From Streptomyces fumigatiscleroticus (lineage in GTDB: Bacteria > Actinomycetota > Actinomycetes > Streptomycetales > Streptomycetaceae): DNA of 64,000 bases. Below, one piece after another: positions 24,147 through 32,895 of this stretch (its first letter is position 1; the number at the start of each line of letters is the position of its first letter). The notes beneath the pieces are model-generated. The model made no database searches. It was not told the origin of the DNA and saw only the letters and a list, made by a program, of their open reading frames with translations. The position numbers and the translations under genes are program-made. Location: positions 98,942 through 162,941 of the forward strand of contig NZ_BMQF01000020.1 in assembly GCF_014647975.1 (NCBI RefSeq). Direction: 5' to 3'.

Positions 24147-24856
24147 CGCCGCAGTATGGCCCGCCGGGATGGACCGGCGGCGACGACCGGGCTGCCGGCG
24201 GATGCCGCGGGAACGGCGAACACCCGCAGGAACAGCTGGGCGAGCGGGCCGATCGTCACCGCGTACAGCAGGGTGCCGACGCCGACCGTGCCGCCGAGGA
24301 CGAAGCCCGTGGCCACGACGGTGATCTCCAGGGCCGTGCGCACCACGCGGACCGAGACTCCCGTGCGCCGGTGCAGGCCCGTCATCAGGCCGTCCCGCGG
24401 GCCCGGGCCGAACCGTGCCGCGATGTACAGGCCGGTGGCCGCGCCGTTCAGGACGATGCCCGCGGCCATCGCGGCGGCGCGGACCGCCCAGGCACGGGCG
24501 TCGGGCACCACGGCCAGCGTCGCGTCCATCGCCGCGCCGATCACCAGCACGTTGGAGACCGTGCCGAGCCCCGGACGCTGGCGCAGCGGGATCCACAGCA
24601 GCAGCACCGCCGCGCCCACGACGGTCAGCACCAGCCCCATCGACAGTCCTGTCCGCTCCGCCAGGCCCTGGTGCAGCACGTTCCACGGCTCCAGCCCGAG
24701 TCCCGACCGGACCAGCAGCGCCGAACTCGCGCCGTACAGCGCCAGACCGCCGTACAGCTGGGTCAGCCGCCGGGTGAGACGCCTGCCGGTGAACCCGCTC
24801 GCGAACCCGCTCGTGAACTCGTTCGTGGACCCGTTCGCGGACCCGTTCGTGGCCAA
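24143..24856 (-). CDS. YczE/YitT-family membrane protein
   Basis: 237 residues from the TTG at 24856, which has GAGGGGG upstream; an in-frame GTG at 24898 falls inside an operator-like repeat and is less likely. Five hydrophobic helices with GLEPWNVLHQGL, GPRDGLMTGL and GFVLGGTVGVGTLL, as in YczE. The first 20 residues come from a 12-bp repeat and read ATNGSANGSTNEFTSGFASG. Its gene faces a MocR regulator; MocR proteins next to YczE-like genes are a known arrangement (the BOT family). Transport substrate unknown. Confidence 0.8.
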   Translation of the reverse strand: MATNGSANGSTNEFTSGFASGFTGRRLTRRLTQLYGGLALYGASSALLVRSGLGLEPWNVLHQGLAERTGLSMGLVLTVVGAAVLLLWIPLRQRPGLGTVSNVLVIGAAMDATLAVVPDARAWAVRAAAMAAGIVLNGAATGLYIAARFGPGPRDGLMTGLHRRTGVSVRVVRTALEITVVATGFVLGGTVGVGTLLYAVTIGPLAQLFLRVFAVPAASAGSPVVAAGPSRRAILRR

Positions 24857-24873
24857 GTGGTGCCCCCTCGGTG

Positions 24874-24898
24874 GTGTCAGTGGCCTGGCACGTGACAC
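24874..24898. promoter_or_regulatory. Inverted repeat between yczE-like and mocR-like genes
   Basis: GTGTCA-13 nt-TGACAC in the divergent promoter region. Position and symmetry suit the MocR regulator whose gene starts 60 bp to the right. Confidence 0.55.
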
Positions 24899-24957
24899 TC
24901 TGTGGCTGGGGAAGGGACAGCATCCATGGCCAATTCCGGGAAGGTGGACTGATTCAC

Positions 24958-26457
24958 ATGGCGCAGTGGACCTCGGCCGTGGGGGCGGCGCAGCTCGCGC
25001 GGCTGCTCAACTCCCAGCAGGACCGCCCGGCGGGCCCCGGCACCCGCCGCCCGCCCGTCTACCGCGCGCTCGCCGACGGCGTCCGGCTGCTGGTGCTGGA
25101 GGGCCGGGTGCCGGTGGCCGCCCGGCTGCCCGCCGAACGTGAACTGGCCCTCGCCCTGTCCGTCAGCCGCACCACGGTCGCGGCCGCCTACGAGGCCCTG
25201 CGCACCGAGGGCTTCCTGGAGTCCCGGCGCGGCGCGGGCAGCTGGACCGCCGTGCCGGCCGGCAATCCGCTGCCGGCGCGCGGACTGGAGCCGCTGCCGC
25301 CCGAGGCGCTCGGCTCCATGATCGACCTGGGCTGTGCGGCGCTCCCGGCGCCCGAGCCGTGGCTGACCCGGGCCGTGCGGGGCGCCCTGGAGGAACTGCC
25401 GCCGTACGCGCACACGCACGGCGACTATCCGGCCGGGCTGCCGGCGCTGCGCTCGATGATCGCCGACCGCTACACCGCGCGCGGGATCCCCACCATGCCT
25501 GAGCAGATCATGGTGACCACCGGTGCCATGGGCGCGATCGACGCCATCTGCCACCTCTTCGCCGGACGGGGCGAGCGCGTCGCCGTCGAGTCCCCGTCGT
25601 ACGCCAACATCCTCCAGCTGATGCGGGAGGCGGGCGCCCGGCTGGTGCCCGTCGCGATGGCCGAAGGGCTCGCCGGCTGGGACATGGACCGCTGGCGTCA
25701 GGTGCTGCGGGACGCCGCGCCCCGCATCGCCTACGTCGTCGCCGACTTCCACAACCCCACCGGCGCGCTCGCCGACGAGGACCGGCGGCGGCGACTGGTG
25801 GACGCGGCCCGCTCGGCCGGCACCGTGCTGGTCGCCGACGAGACGATGACCGAGCTGTGGCTGGACCCCCAGGTGGAGATGCCGCGGCCCGTGTGTGCCT
25901 TCGACCCGGCCGGGTCCACGGTCATCACGGTCGGCTCCGCCAGCAAGGCCTTCTGGGCGGGGATGCGCATCGGCTGGGTCCGCGCGGCCCCCGACGTGGT
26001 CCGCAGCCTGGTCGCCGCCCGGGCCTACGCCGATCTGGGCACGCCCGTGCTGGAGCAGCTGGCCGTGAACTGGCTGTTCAGCACCGGCGGCTGGGAGCGG
26101 GCCGTCCAGGTGCGGCGCGCGCAGGCCAGGGAGAACCGGGAGGCGCTGGTCGCGGCGGTGCGGCGGCAGCTGCCCGACTGGGAGTTCGAGGTGCCCGTGG
26201 GCGGTCTCACCCTGTGGGTGCGGACGGGCGGTCTGTCGGGTTCGCGTATCGCCGAGGCGGGGGAGCGGGTCGGGGTACGGGTGCCGTCCGGTCCGCGCTT
26301 CGGGGTCGACGGGGCCTTCGAGGGATATGTACGGCTTCCCTTCACCGTCGGCGGCGCGGTGGCGGAGGAGGCGGCGGTACGGCTGGCCGCGGCGGCACGG
26401 CTGGTGGAGAGCGGAGGGGCCGTGGGCGCGGAGGCGCCGCGGACGTTCGTGGCCTGA
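24958..26457 (+). CDS. MocR-type regulator (GntR helix plus aminotransferase fold)
   Basis: 499 residues from the ATG at 24958; a longer frame to 24871 has no ribosome binding site. Winged helix at about 30-95 (RLPAERELALALSVSRTTVAAAY), then a type-I aminotransferase-like domain (about 120-490) with IAYVVADFHNPTGAL and the PLP lysine K330 in VGSASKAFWAGM. Such proteins bind pyridoxal phosphate and act as regulators, not enzymes. The divergent YczE-like transporter gene is the obvious target. Confidence 0.9.
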   Translation: MAQWTSAVGAAQLARLLNSQQDRPAGPGTRRPPVYRALADGVRLLVLEGRVPVAARLPAERELALALSVSRTTVAAAYEALRTEGFLESRRGAGSWTAVPAGNPLPARGLEPLPPEALGSMIDLGCAALPAPEPWLTRAVRGALEELPPYAHTHGDYPAGLPALRSMIADRYTARGIPTMPEQIMVTTGAMGAIDAICHLFAGRGERVAVESPSYANILQLMREAGARLVPVAMAEGLAGWDMDRWRQVLRDAAPRIAYVVADFHNPTGALADEDRRRRLVDAARSAGTVLVADETMTELWLDPQVEMPRPVCAFDPAGSTVITVGSASKAFWAGMRIGWVRAAPDVVRSLVAARAYADLGTPVLEQLAVNWLFSTGGWERAVQVRRAQARENREALVAAVRRQLPDWEFEVPVGGLTLWVRTGGLSGSRIAEAGERVGVRVPSGPRFGVDGAFEGYVRLPFTVGGAVAEEAAVRLAAAARLVESGGAVGAEAPRTFVA

Positions 26458-26463
26458 GCGGCA

Positions 26464-26507
26464 CCGGCACCGGTGCGGACGCGGTGGGACGCGTCCGCCC
26501 GTGCCGG
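26464..26507. terminator. Bidirectional terminator
   Basis: Nested inverted repeat: outer CCGGCAC/GTGCCGG and inner CGGACGCG/CGCGTCCG, between the convergent MocR and sffA genes. Confidence 0.75.
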
Positions 26508-26515
26508 TGGGCCGG

Positions 26516-28909
26516 CTACGGCTTGGTGAGCGTCGGAACCGGTTCCGCCGGCGCCGTCTCCGGCTCGTCCAGGACCGGAACGTCGTCCCGCGAGGACGCC
26601 GGCTCCGATGCGTCCAGGACCGCCACGGCCTCCGCCGGCGTCGCCTCGGGCCGGTCGGGGGTCGTGTCGGCTTCCGAGGGCGTGGCTTGCGGTGCGTCGA
26701 GGGTCGGGACGGGCTTCGCCGGTGTGCGCTCCGGTCCGTCCAGGCTCGGGACGGCTTCCGAGGGCGTGGCTTGCGGTGCGTCGAGGGTCGGGACGGCTTC
26801 CGAGGGCGTGGCTTGCGGTGCGTCGAGGGTCGGGACGGGCCTCGCCGGTGTGCGCTCGGGTCCGTCCAGGATCAGGACGGCACTCGTCGGCGCGGGCTCC
26901 GGCTGGTCAGGGCCGAGGACGGCTTTCGCCGGTGTTGCCTCGGGCCGGTCGAGGGTCGGGACGGGCTTCGCCGGTGTGCGCTCCGGTGCGTCCAGGCTCG
27001 TGTCGGCTTCCGAGGGCGTGGCTTGCGGTGCGTCGAGGGTCGGGACGGGCTTCGCCGGTGTGCGCTCGGGTCCGTCCAGGATCAGGACGGCACTCGTCGG
27101 CGCGGGCTCCGGCTGGTCAGGGCCGAGGACGGCTTTCGCCGGTGTTGCCTCGGGCCGGTCGAGGGTCGGGACGGGCTTCGCCGGTGTGCGCTCCGGTCCG
27201 TCCAGGCTCGTGACGGCTTCCGAGGGCGTGGCTTGCGGTGCGTCGAGGGTCGGGACGGGCTTCGCCGTTGTGCGCTCCCCTTCGTCCAGGGCCGGGTCGG
27301 CAGTCGCCGGTGCGGGTTCCGGCTGGTCCAGGGCCGGGACCGTCTTCCTCGTCGCCGTCTTCCGCTCCACGGGGTCCGGGACCGTCTCCCCGTCCGCCGG
27401 GGTCGTGCGCGGCGGCAGCAGGTCCAGGACCGCCTTGCGGTGGGCGGCGCTGGTCGCGTCGTCGTAGGGGTCCGGCGTGGCCGGGACCTGGAGGCGGTGG
27501 ACCGCGCCCGTGCCCAGACGGGCGTAGCCGCGGCCGGGCGGGACATGGGCGACGGGCGTGGTGTGCGGGGGAGCGCCCAGGGCGGCGCGGAGCTGGTCCG
27601 GCGTCGCGGGGCCGAGCACCACGCGCGCGCGGGTGTGCTGCCGTACGGCGTCGGCGAGGACGTCCACGCAGTCCAGCTGGTCGGCGACCGCCACCGTCAC
27701 GTTCGCCGCGCGGCCGTGCCGCAGCGGGACGACGAGCAGCGACTGCGGGTCCTTGCGGTCGTCCGCCGTGGCCAGGTGCGCGAACGCGCTGGGGCGGTCC
27801 AGCACGATCCACAGGGGCCGCTTGGTGTCGTCCGGCGGCGGCCGGCCCTCCTGGCGGGCGCGGTTGGCGGCGACCAGCCGGCGCTCCGTCTCGTGGGCGG
27901 CCCACTCCAGACTGGTCAGCGCCCCGGTCAGCCCGCACTCGACGGCCAGCACGCCGTCCCGGCCGGTCAGGCACGCGTACTCGCCGGTGCCGCCGCCGTC
28001 GACGATCAGCACGTCGCCGTGGCGCAGGGCCTGGAGGACGACCGAGCGCAGCAGCGTGGAGGTGCCGCTGCCTGGCTGGCCCAGGACCAGCAGATGCGGC
28101 TCGGTGGAGCGGATGCCGGTGCGCCAGACGACCGGCGGCACGTCGTGCTGCTGCTCGTCGCAGGCCAGGGGCAGCGTGCGCCGGACCAGGGTGGGGTCGG
28201 TGAAACCGAGGACCGTCTCGCCGGGCGCGGTGACGAAGCGCTGGGCGGTGACACCGGTGGGCAGCGGGGCCAGGGCGGTCACGGTGAGCTGGTTGCCCTC
28301 CTCGTCCCAGCCGAAGTGGTACTCGCGGTCGCGGCCCGACTTGGCGGTGAGCAGATGCTCCACGCGCGCGCGTGCCTCGTTCTCGCCGTCGGGGAAGTAC
28401 GCGGGGTAGCGGATCACCAGGTGCGAGAAGCGGCCGGTGTCGTCGAACTCGTAGGCGGGGAACACCGCCTCCCAGGTGCCGCCGTGGGCGTACAGCGGCG
28501 CCGGGTCCTCGGTGGTGGAGAAGTAGGGGACCAGCGCCTCGTAGAGCGACTTCAGGCGTTCGGTCTGCGGCTCGCCGGGGCCGTCGGCCGCCGGCGGGAT
28601 GCGGTCGCGGCCCCGCCAGGCCGCCGCCGCCATCAGGGTGACGACGGCGAGCAGCGGGCCGTACGGCGCCAGTGCCACGACCAGGACCACGGACGCCACC
28701 AGGAACAGCAGTCCCCCGCGCTTGTCCTTGGGGGTGTCGCTCCATCTGCGCCGCCCGGCCGCGGCCAGCCGGCCCAGCCCACGGGTGATCGTGATCAGCG
28801 GCTGGAGGACGTCGGTGGCGCTGTCGGCCGCCGTCCGGGCCAGCTCCCGGCTCCGGGCCAGCTGTGCGCCGCCGGTGCTCAGGATGCGGGGGAGAGGGCG
28901 CCGGGCCAC
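26516..28909 (-). CDS. sffA: SffA-like SpoIIIE/FtsK-family protein with repeat tail
   Basis: 797 residues. Two close N-terminal membrane helices (about 70-100), then a FtsK/SpoIIIE-like P-loop domain (about 280-520) with the unusual Walker A GQPGSGTSTLLRS, DVLIVDGGGTGEY, and PLWIVLDRPSAFAHL. In Streptomyces SffA is brought to sporulation septa by the small protein SmeA and acts in late chromosome segregation and spore maturation. The smeA gene lies just upstream. The C-terminal quarter (about 540-797) is a Pro/Asp-rich 14-residue tandem repeat. The Walker A has Thr where Lys is usual (GSGTST), which may affect ATP use. Confidence 0.88.
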   Translation of the reverse strand: MARRPLPRILSTGGAQLARSRELARTAADSATDVLQPLITITRGLGRLAAAGRRRWSDTPKDKRGGLLFLVASVVLVVALAPYGPLLAVVTLMAAAAWRGRDRIPPAADGPGEPQTERLKSLYEALVPYFSTTEDPAPLYAHGGTWEAVFPAYEFDDTGRFSHLVIRYPAYFPDGENEARARVEHLLTAKSGRDREYHFGWDEEGNQLTVTALAPLPTGVTAQRFVTAPGETVLGFTDPTLVRRTLPLACDEQQHDVPPVVWRTGIRSTEPHLLVLGQPGSGTSTLLRSVVLQALRHGDVLIVDGGGTGEYACLTGRDGVLAVECGLTGALTSLEWAAHETERRLVAANRARQEGRPPPDDTKRPLWIVLDRPSAFAHLATADDRKDPQSLLVVPLRHGRAANVTVAVADQLDCVDVLADAVRQHTRARVVLGPATPDQLRAALGAPPHTTPVAHVPPGRGYARLGTGAVHRLQVPATPDPYDDATSAAHRKAVLDLLPPRTTPADGETVPDPVERKTATRKTVPALDQPEPAPATADPALDEGERTTAKPVPTLDAPQATPSEAVTSLDGPERTPAKPVPTLDRPEATPAKAVLGPDQPEPAPTSAVLILDGPERTPAKPVPTLDAPQATPSEADTSLDAPERTPAKPVPTLDRPEATPAKAVLGPDQPEPAPTSAVLILDGPERTPARPVPTLDAPQATPSEAVPTLDAPQATPSEAVPSLDGPERTPAKPVPTLDAPQATPSEADTTPDRPEATPAEAVAVLDASEPASSRDDVPVLDEPETAPAEPVPTLTKP
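26535..27330 (-). repeat. 42-bp tandem repeat inside sffA
   Basis: About 18 copies of a 42-bp unit encode 14-residue repeats such as GPERTPAKPVPTLD, APQATPSEAVPTLD, RPEATPAKAVLGPD and QPEPAPTSAVLILD. A five-unit block of 210 bp is itself duplicated (TCCGTCCAGGATCAGGACGG at 26861 and 27071). The frame is kept throughout, so the repeat is translated. Confidence 0.95.
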
Positions 28910-28961
28910 TGCTGCCTCCTGGTGGTGCCTGCGTGCGGGGTGCTTGCGGGGGACAGGGCGG

Positions 28962-29156
28962 TCAGAACTTGATGCCTCCCAGGAGACTCGCCAGGCTCTC
29001 GCCGCCCGCCTTGATGCTCGGGGCGATGGCCGTACTCGAGAGGTAGAAGCCGAACAACATGGCGACCACGGCGTGTGAGGCCTTCAGGCCGTCCTTGCGG
29101 AAGAAGATGAAGACGACGATGCCGAGCAGGACCACGCCTGACATGGAGAGGATCAT
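28962..29156 (-). CDS. smeA: Small membrane protein SmeA
   Basis: 64 residues: hydrophobic N-terminal helix (MILSMSGVVLLGIVVFIFFR), a short basic turn (KDGLKASHAV), a second helix (VVAMLFGFYLSSTAIA) and a polar tail. Matches SmeA (SCO1415), which localises to sporulation septa and recruits SffA. sffA starts 52 nt after its stop, so they form an operon. GGAGAACCC precedes the ATG. In S. coelicolor its expression depends on whi genes; I do not see a clear WhiG site here. Confidence 0.9.
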   Translation of the reverse strand: MILSMSGVVLLGIVVFIFFRKDGLKASHAVVAMLFGFYLSSTAIAPSIKAGGESLASLLGGIKF

Positions 29157-29466
29157 GTGGGTTCTCCTGGTTCACGGGGACAGTCACCATGAGTACTTCC
29201 AGGATCACAGCTTGTATCCATACGATAAAAGGTGCAACTGGGTGAAATCCGATTGATATCCCCCTCCTGGCGGAAGGGGGACCTGAGCCGGTTGAGCAGC
29301 GGTGTTGCGCCGGGCCGGGTCTGTGGCGATCTTTACCTCGGGCATGTCGGCTCATGTGCCGCGCGAGCCAGTACCCTGGCGATTCACCCGTACGGCTGCA
29401 CCGCTCGCCGCCGTGCGCCCCGAAGTCCCCACACACGTACGTATGCAGTGAGAGGCGGTCCGGCCG
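29157..29466. promoter_or_regulatory. Divergent smeA / ankyrin promoter region
   Basis: Non-coding. 29195-29262 is AT-rich for this genome and probably holds the leftward smeA promoter (TTGCAC, 15 nt, TACAAG on the minus strand is a weak match). A hairpin CCCCCT/AGGGGG spans 29260-29280. TACCCT near 29371 may serve the rightward ankyrin gene. Confidence 0.4.
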
Positions 29467-29859
29467 ATGACTGAAGCCCCCGACCCCGAGGTCGTGGAGC
29501 TGGCGACCAAGATCTTCGATCTGGCCCGGCAGGGGCGGACCGAGGCGCTCGTGGCCTATGTCGACGCGGGCGTTCCGGCCAACCTCACCAACGACCGCGG
29601 CGACTCCCTCGTCATGCTCGCCGCCTACCACGGCCACGCCGACGCGGTGCGCGCGCTGCTGGGCCGCGGCGCCGACGCCGACCGGATCAACGACCGGGGC
29701 CAGACCCCGCTCGCCGGGGCCGTCTTCAAGGGCGAGACCGAAGTGATCAAGGCCCTTCTGGAGGCGGGCGCCGACCCGTCGGCGGGTACCCCGTCGGCCG
29801 TCGACACGGCCCGGATGTTCGACCGGAAGGAAGTGCTCCAATTGTTCGGCGAACAGTGA
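29467..29859 (+). CDS. Ankyrin-repeat protein
   Basis: 130 residues, three to four ankyrin repeats (NDRGDSLVMLAAYHGHADAV, NDRGQTPLAGAVFKGETEVI) after a short helical lead. No signal peptide or catalytic motif. Such small cytoplasmic ankyrin proteins serve in protein-protein contact. It diverges from smeA, with an inter-gene region of 310 bp. Start at ATG 29467 after a GAGGCGG ribosome binding site. Confidence 0.88.
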   Translation: MTEAPDPEVVELATKIFDLARQGRTEALVAYVDAGVPANLTNDRGDSLVMLAAYHGHADAVRALLGRGADADRINDRGQTPLAGAVFKGETEVIKALLEAGADPSAGTPSAVDTARMFDRKEVLQLFGEQ

Positions 29860-30054
29860 TTCCAACGCTCTGACCAGTAACGACACAGAAAACGGGGGAG
29901 GCGGTACAGGGCCGCCGAAATTTCGGTCGCGGCAGGTGAGACTGCCGGGTCATCATGGCGACGTGATTCACGGACGCGATGGCCGGGCAGGTGTTGCCGC
30001 ACCGCGCGGACCGTGATGCGGTCCGCATGGGCCACCGACGAGAGGCAGAGGAAG

Positions 30055-30114
30055 ATGGTCTACAGCAAGCAGGAAACGGCGGGCGCCCCGACGTGTTGTC
30101 ACGCGGCCAGGTAA
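30055..30114 (+). CDS. 19-codon Cys-Cys leader peptide
   Basis: MVYSKQETAGAPTCCHAAR, preceded by an excellent AGAGGAAG ribosome binding site and ending 45 nt before the HEAT-repeat gene. It uses two consecutive TGT cysteine codons, rare in this GC-rich genome where TGC dominates. A short inverted repeat (GCGGACC/GGTCCGC, 30006-30026) lies upstream. It may act as a regulatory upstream ORF sensing cysteine or cysteinyl-tRNA, or simply be a short peptide gene. Confidence 0.6.
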   Translation: MVYSKQETAGAPTCCHAAR

Positions 30115-30159
30115 TGCACGTCCCCGGTTGCGTCGACGCTTGATGTGAGGCTGTTTCCC

Positions 30160-31578
30160 ATGTTCGATCCGGTCATAGCGCCCAGCGGCACCCTGCTCGG
30201 CCTGCTCCAGCGGGGCCGTGGCGACGGCACGCTGCACGCGCTCACCGCCCCGCGCGCCGAGGCGCTCGCGGCCCTGGACCACTGCGTGCTGCGCGACCCC
30301 CGCCACGACTGGCAGGTGGAGAACCGCTCCCTCTACTACGCCCGCCTGTATCTCGACCTCAACGGCGAACTGGACGCCATCGAGGCCCATCTCTTCGACG
30401 CCGAGGACGCCCTCGACACCGAGGAGTCGCGCACCGGGCTCGCCCTCGCCGTCCTCGGGCACCTCGCCTCCTACGGCCGACGGGACGCACTCGCCCTGCT
30501 GCGGCGGTACGCCGCCCACGGCTCCAACTGGGCCTGGGCCCTGGACGAGCTGGCCCTCAGGGACGACGACGCGGGCCTGCGCGCCCTGGCCGCCCCGGTG
30601 CTCGCCCGCTTCCCGGCCGGCCCCGAGGGCGACGCCGAACTGGCCGCCGCCGTGCGCGACGCCTTCGAGCCCCGGCCCTGGCGCCTGTGGGCCGAGGATC
30701 CGCGGGAATCGATCGCCACGCGCGTGCGTGCCGCCCAGGAAGCCGGCTGCTTCGACCGCTGGCAACGCCAGCTGCGGCCGACCGGGCCCCGTCCGGGGTG
30801 GAGCGTCCAGGCCGTCTTCGAATGGGCCCAGCAGGGCCTCGAACGCGGCGCCGCGCTGCATGTCCCGGCCGCCCGGTGTCTCACGGCCGTCGCGGGCCCG
30901 GAGGACCGGCCCGAGATCGTTCAAGCCGCCCGGTCCGGCTCCGACGGCGCCCGCTGTACCGCCCTGCGCTACCTCGCCGACCGCAACGATCCCGACGCCC
31001 TCGATCTGATCGAGGGCGCCGTGCTCACCGGCTCGCCGGCCGTCGTGGAGGCCGCCGTCGACGCGTTCGAACGCATGCGCAGCGTCGCCGCCGTGGACCG
31101 GGCGCGCGGCTGGGCCCGCCGGCCCGACCCGCTCGGCGCCGCCGCCGGACGCGTCCTGGCCTGCCGGGGCGGTGCGCAGGACCAGGACCTGGTCCTCGCC
31201 GCCCTGCGGGAGGCGGTGCGCGGCGAGGGACCCGACGCGCCGACCCTGTGGACCCTCGTCGACGGAGCCGGACGGCTCGGCATCGGCTGTGCCGCCCCCG
31301 TGCTGCGGCACATCTACCGGGAGACCGCCTCCTCCCACCTGCGCGGCCGCGCCGCCCGCGCGCTCGCCGCCACCGACCCCTCCTTCGCCACCGGCTTCGC
31401 CGTCGAGTGCCTGTGGGACTGCGAGGAGTCCACCCGCGAGGTCGCCGCCCGGCACGCCGAGACCGGCGACGCCCGGGTCGTCGAACGGCTGCGCAGGCTC
31501 GCCGCCGACCCGGCCGAGGAGGCGGAGGTCCAGACGGCCGTACGGAGCCGGATCGGGCCGGACGCGCCCGCGGTCTGA
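30160..31578 (+). CDS. HEAT-repeat protein
   Basis: 472 residues, almost wholly helical, with repeated Ala/Leu-rich HEAT-like pairs from about 60 to the end (ALRYLADRNDPDALDLIEGA, ARALAATDPSFATGFAVECL). No enzyme motif or membrane helix. HEAT solenoids are scaffolds, and in bacteria some act in bilin or other prosthetic-group chemistry. The ATG at 30160 is taken; an in-frame GTG lies at 30145. Downstream of the leader ORF, so its translation may be attenuated. Confidence 0.75.
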   Translation: MFDPVIAPSGTLLGLLQRGRGDGTLHALTAPRAEALAALDHCVLRDPRHDWQVENRSLYYARLYLDLNGELDAIEAHLFDAEDALDTEESRTGLALAVLGHLASYGRRDALALLRRYAAHGSNWAWALDELALRDDDAGLRALAAPVLARFPAGPEGDAELAAAVRDAFEPRPWRLWAEDPRESIATRVRAAQEAGCFDRWQRQLRPTGPRPGWSVQAVFEWAQQGLERGAALHVPAARCLTAVAGPEDRPEIVQAARSGSDGARCTALRYLADRNDPDALDLIEGAVLTGSPAVVEAAVDAFERMRSVAAVDRARGWARRPDPLGAAAGRVLACRGGAQDQDLVLAALREAVRGEGPDAPTLWTLVDGAGRLGIGCAAPVLRHIYRETASSHLRGRAARALAATDPSFATGFAVECLWDCEESTREVAARHAETGDARVVERLRRLAADPAEEAEVQTAVRSRIGPDAPAV

Positions 31579-31764
31579 GCCCCGTGCGGACACGGGGACG
31601 GGGCGGTCTCGCGCCCGCCGGGTGAACGGGCGATGACCCGCGGGTCAGGCCGGCATGGACACGGCCTGACCTGCTCGGGTGGGCGGGTCAACGCTCATGG
31701 GACGTTCTTTGCCAGGAAAGATCCACGTTGACGCGGCCACGTCCGGCCCGGCGACAACACCGGT

Positions 31765-32895
31765 ATGCGTGTCGTCATCGTGACCGAGTCCTTTCCCCCC
31801 GATGTGAACGGCGTGGCCCACTGCGCGATCCAGACCGCCCGGCACCTCGTCGACCGCGGTCACGCCCCCGTCGTCGTCGCCCCGGCCTCCCCGGCCGCCG
31901 GGCACGGGCCCGACGCCCCGGCGCCGTGTCCCGTCGTCCGTGTCCCCTCCCTTCCGCTCCCCGGCTACCCGCAGGTCCGCGTCGCACTCCCCAGCCGGCG
32001 CGTGGCCGCGGCCATCGCCGAGCACCGTGCCGACCTCGTCCACCTGGCGAGCCCCTTCGTCCTCGGCGTCCGCGGCATGGCGGCCGCCGCCCGGCTCGGC
32101 CTGCCCGCCGTGGCCGTCTACCAGACCGACCTCGCCGGTTACGCCCGTACGTACATGGGCGCGGGGGAGGCGGCGGCCTGGCGGCGCATCCGCTCCGTGC
32201 ACGCCGCCGCCGACCTCACCCTGGCCCCCTCCAGCGCGGCCCTGCGCGACCTCCGGGCGCACGGCGTGCCCCGGGTCGCCCTGTGGCCGCGCGGCGTGGA
32301 CACCGACCGCTTCCGGCCCGGCCGCCGCGACGAGACGCTGCGCCGCGAACTCGCCCCCGGCGGCGAACTGCTCGTCGGCTACGTCGGACGGCTCGCCCCG
32401 GAGAAGCAGGTCGAGCTGCTGGGCGGCGTGTGCGGCCTGGACGGAGTGCGGGTCGTGGTGGTGGGTGACGGGCCCAGCCGGCCGAACCTGGAGCAGGCGC
32501 TGCCGGGCGCGGTCTTCCTCGGCCGCCGCACCGGCGACGACCTCGCCCGGATCTTCGCCTCCCTGGACGTCTTCGTGCACACCGGCCCCTTCGAGACGTT
32601 CTGCCAGACCGTGCAGGAGGCCATGGCCAGCGGCGTGCCCGTCGTCGCGCCGGCCGCGGGCGGCCCGCTGGACCTGGTCGCGCACGGGCGCACCGGACTG
32701 CTGGTCCCGCCGCGCGACGCGGCCGCCGTACGGAAGGCGGTGTGGTCCCTGGCCGCCGATCCGCGGCTGCGGGCCGCGTACGGCGCCGCCGGGCGCACCG
32801 CCGTCGAGGGCCGCACCTGGGCGGCCGTCGGCGACCGGCTGATCGAGCACTACGCGGACGTGCTCACCGCGCGGAAGGCGGTGCTGGCGGCATGA
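31765..32895 (+). CDS. GT4-family glycosyltransferase
   Basis: 376 residues, GT-B fold: N-terminal acceptor domain (MRVVIVTESFPPDVNGVAH) and C-terminal donor domain with GYVGRLAPEKQVELL, VVVGDGPSRPNLE and the E-x7-E motif FETFCQTVQEAMASG. Close in pattern to actinobacterial mannosyl- or glucosyltransferases acting on phosphatidylinositol mannosides or lipid-linked glycans. First gene of a three-gene operon; it shares 4 nt with the next gene. A GTCAACG/CGTTGAC inverted repeat lies in its leader (about 31689-31733). Confidence 0.9.
   Translation: MRVVIVTESFPPDVNGVAHCAIQTARHLVDRGHAPVVVAPASPAAGHGPDAPAPCPVVRVPSLPLPGYPQVRVALPSRRVAAAIAEHRADLVHLASPFVLGVRGMAAAARLGLPAVAVYQTDLAGYARTYMGAGEAAAWRRIRSVHAAADLTLAPSSAALRDLRAHGVPRVALWPRGVDTDRFRPGRRDETLRRELAPGGELLVGYVGRLAPEKQVELLGGVCGLDGVRVVVVGDGPSRPNLEQALPGAVFLGRRTGDDLARIFASLDVFVHTGPFETFCQTVQEAMASGVPVVAPAAGGPLDLVAHGRTGLLVPPRDAAAVRKAVWSLAADPRLRAAYGAAGRTAVEGRTWAAVGDRLIEHYADVLTARKAVLAA

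Noticed and set aside
25857..28972. Large plus-strand frames over sffA
   Set aside because: They read the 42-bp repeat in antisense; sffA on the minus strand has the FtsK-like domain.
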